Positions 63,710 through 64,000 of a DNA stretch of 64,000 nt are shown in pieces. The translations under genes and the position numbers were made by a program. The DNA comes from Medakamo hakoo (lineage: Eukaryota; Chlorophyta; Trebouxiophyceae; Coccomyxaceae): the NCBI GenBank assembly GCA_026636295.1, contig CP089453.1, forward strand, positions 62,001-126,000, written 5' to 3'. Below the pieces are notes generated by a model. It was not told the DNA's origin. It saw only the letters and a list, made by a program, of their open reading frames with translations, and did no database searches. Position 1 is the stretch's first letter, and each line of letters begins with the position of its first letter.

Positions 63710-64000
63710 CTAATTGTTCTCCCGCCACCGGTGCGCGCAACGTTCACACCGCCAGAACAGCGTGGCCGCCTCGTCCGCTGACCGCGTCTGCACCTCGTAA
63801 AAAAAGCCGACCGTGTGCTTGCAGACAGGACAGACCGTGTCGCCCCGCTGCATGTGCGCAGTCTCGGCCTCGCCGCCGAGGATGTCGTCCAGCGGGCGCC
63901 GTTTGACGGGCGCGGCCTGGACGACGGGGCGGGTGATTGGGTAGGCGTACGGGCAGGCTTCGCAGTAGAAGAAGAGCAGGTTGTCGTTGCGCGTGGTTTG
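63710..64000 (-). CDS. RPC11: RNA polymerase III subunit RPC11 (POLR3K), C-terminal part
   Basis: The frame is open from the window edge to a TAG at 63710-63712, giving 97 residues. They read LLFFYCEACPYAYPITRPVV, KRRPLDDILGGEAE, DTVCPVCKHTVGFFYEVQTRSADEAATLFWRCERCAHRWREN. This is the TFIIS-like RPC11 pattern, with the second zinc ribbon (CPxC and CxxC) and the catalytic hairpin Q-T-R-S-A-D-E. RPC11 stimulates RNA cleavage by Pol III and is needed for termination and reinitiation. The N-terminal zinc ribbon begins outside the window; only its second Cys pair is partly visible (CEAC). It is the second RNA-polymerase subunit in this window, with RPB8. Confidence 0.93.
   Translation of the reverse strand, partial: QTTRNDNLLFFYCEACPYAYPITRPVVQAAPVKRRPLDDILGGEAETAHMQRGDTVCPVCKHTVGFFYEVQTRSADEAATLFWRCERCAHRWRENN

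Overview
The window is nuclear DNA of a very G+C-rich eukaryote (about 70% by eye, higher in coding third positions) with compact genes, roughly one per 2 kb. Many genes carry short introns with GTGAGT or GTGCGT donors and CAG or TAG acceptors. Plastid-type genes (phosphomethylpyrimidine synthase, a TyrA-type dehydrogenase, a DUF3181 protein, a plastid MATE) sit beside plant-type genes (phospholipase A I with LRR, ARM and patatin domains, TOM1/THH1, a KEULE/SEC1-type SM protein). I read it as a green alga, probably a small compact-genome chlorophyte or prasinophyte. The species cannot be fixed from sequence alone.

Layout. 1-5.1 kb: a Met-rich protein tail, a secreted helical protein and a secreted sugar-lactone oxidase. 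5.1-12.8 kb: a LENG1/CIR-domain protein, a secreted repeat protein and the spliceosomal helicase Aquarius with a new N-terminal tail. 13-22.6 kb: phospholipase A I, coilin, a Golgi-type glycosyltransferase and a secreted acidic protein. 22.8-30.2 kb: a MATE carrier, a secreted phytase-like protein, RPB8, TyrA, an RIIa-domain protein and SLD5 of GINS. 30.7-40.7 kb: VPS52, THIC, a TOM1-type membrane protein and SEC1. 41.6-50.4 kb: an ABHD18-type hydrolase, IMPACT, an ACL4-like TPR chaperone and a codanin-1-like protein. 50.5-64 kb: COX6A, two plastid proteins, ALYREF, an unknown nuclear protein, condensin CAP-G, an R3H-associated protein, a ZNG1/CobW metallochaperone and RPC11 (cut by the window end).

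The genes are mostly single-copy housekeeping genes and do not form one pathway. Several concern RNA biogenesis: Aquarius, the LENG1-like protein, coilin, ALYREF, RPB8 and RPC11. Neighbours alternate strand more often than chance predicts. Convergent stop codons lie only about 50-400 bp apart (mostly under 200), and several divergent starts lie 100-300 bp apart. A/T homopolymers of 7-17 nt mark gene borders and introns.

I saw no tRNA, rRNA, CRISPR array, transposon or virus-derived element. The items most worth a second look are the Aquarius tail, the codanin-like protein with an ASF1-binding-like motif, the truncated coilin, the glycosyltransferase intron with a GC donor and a 32-nt C tract, the low-GC gap at 40.7-41.65 kb, and twin hairpins at 61.5 kb.
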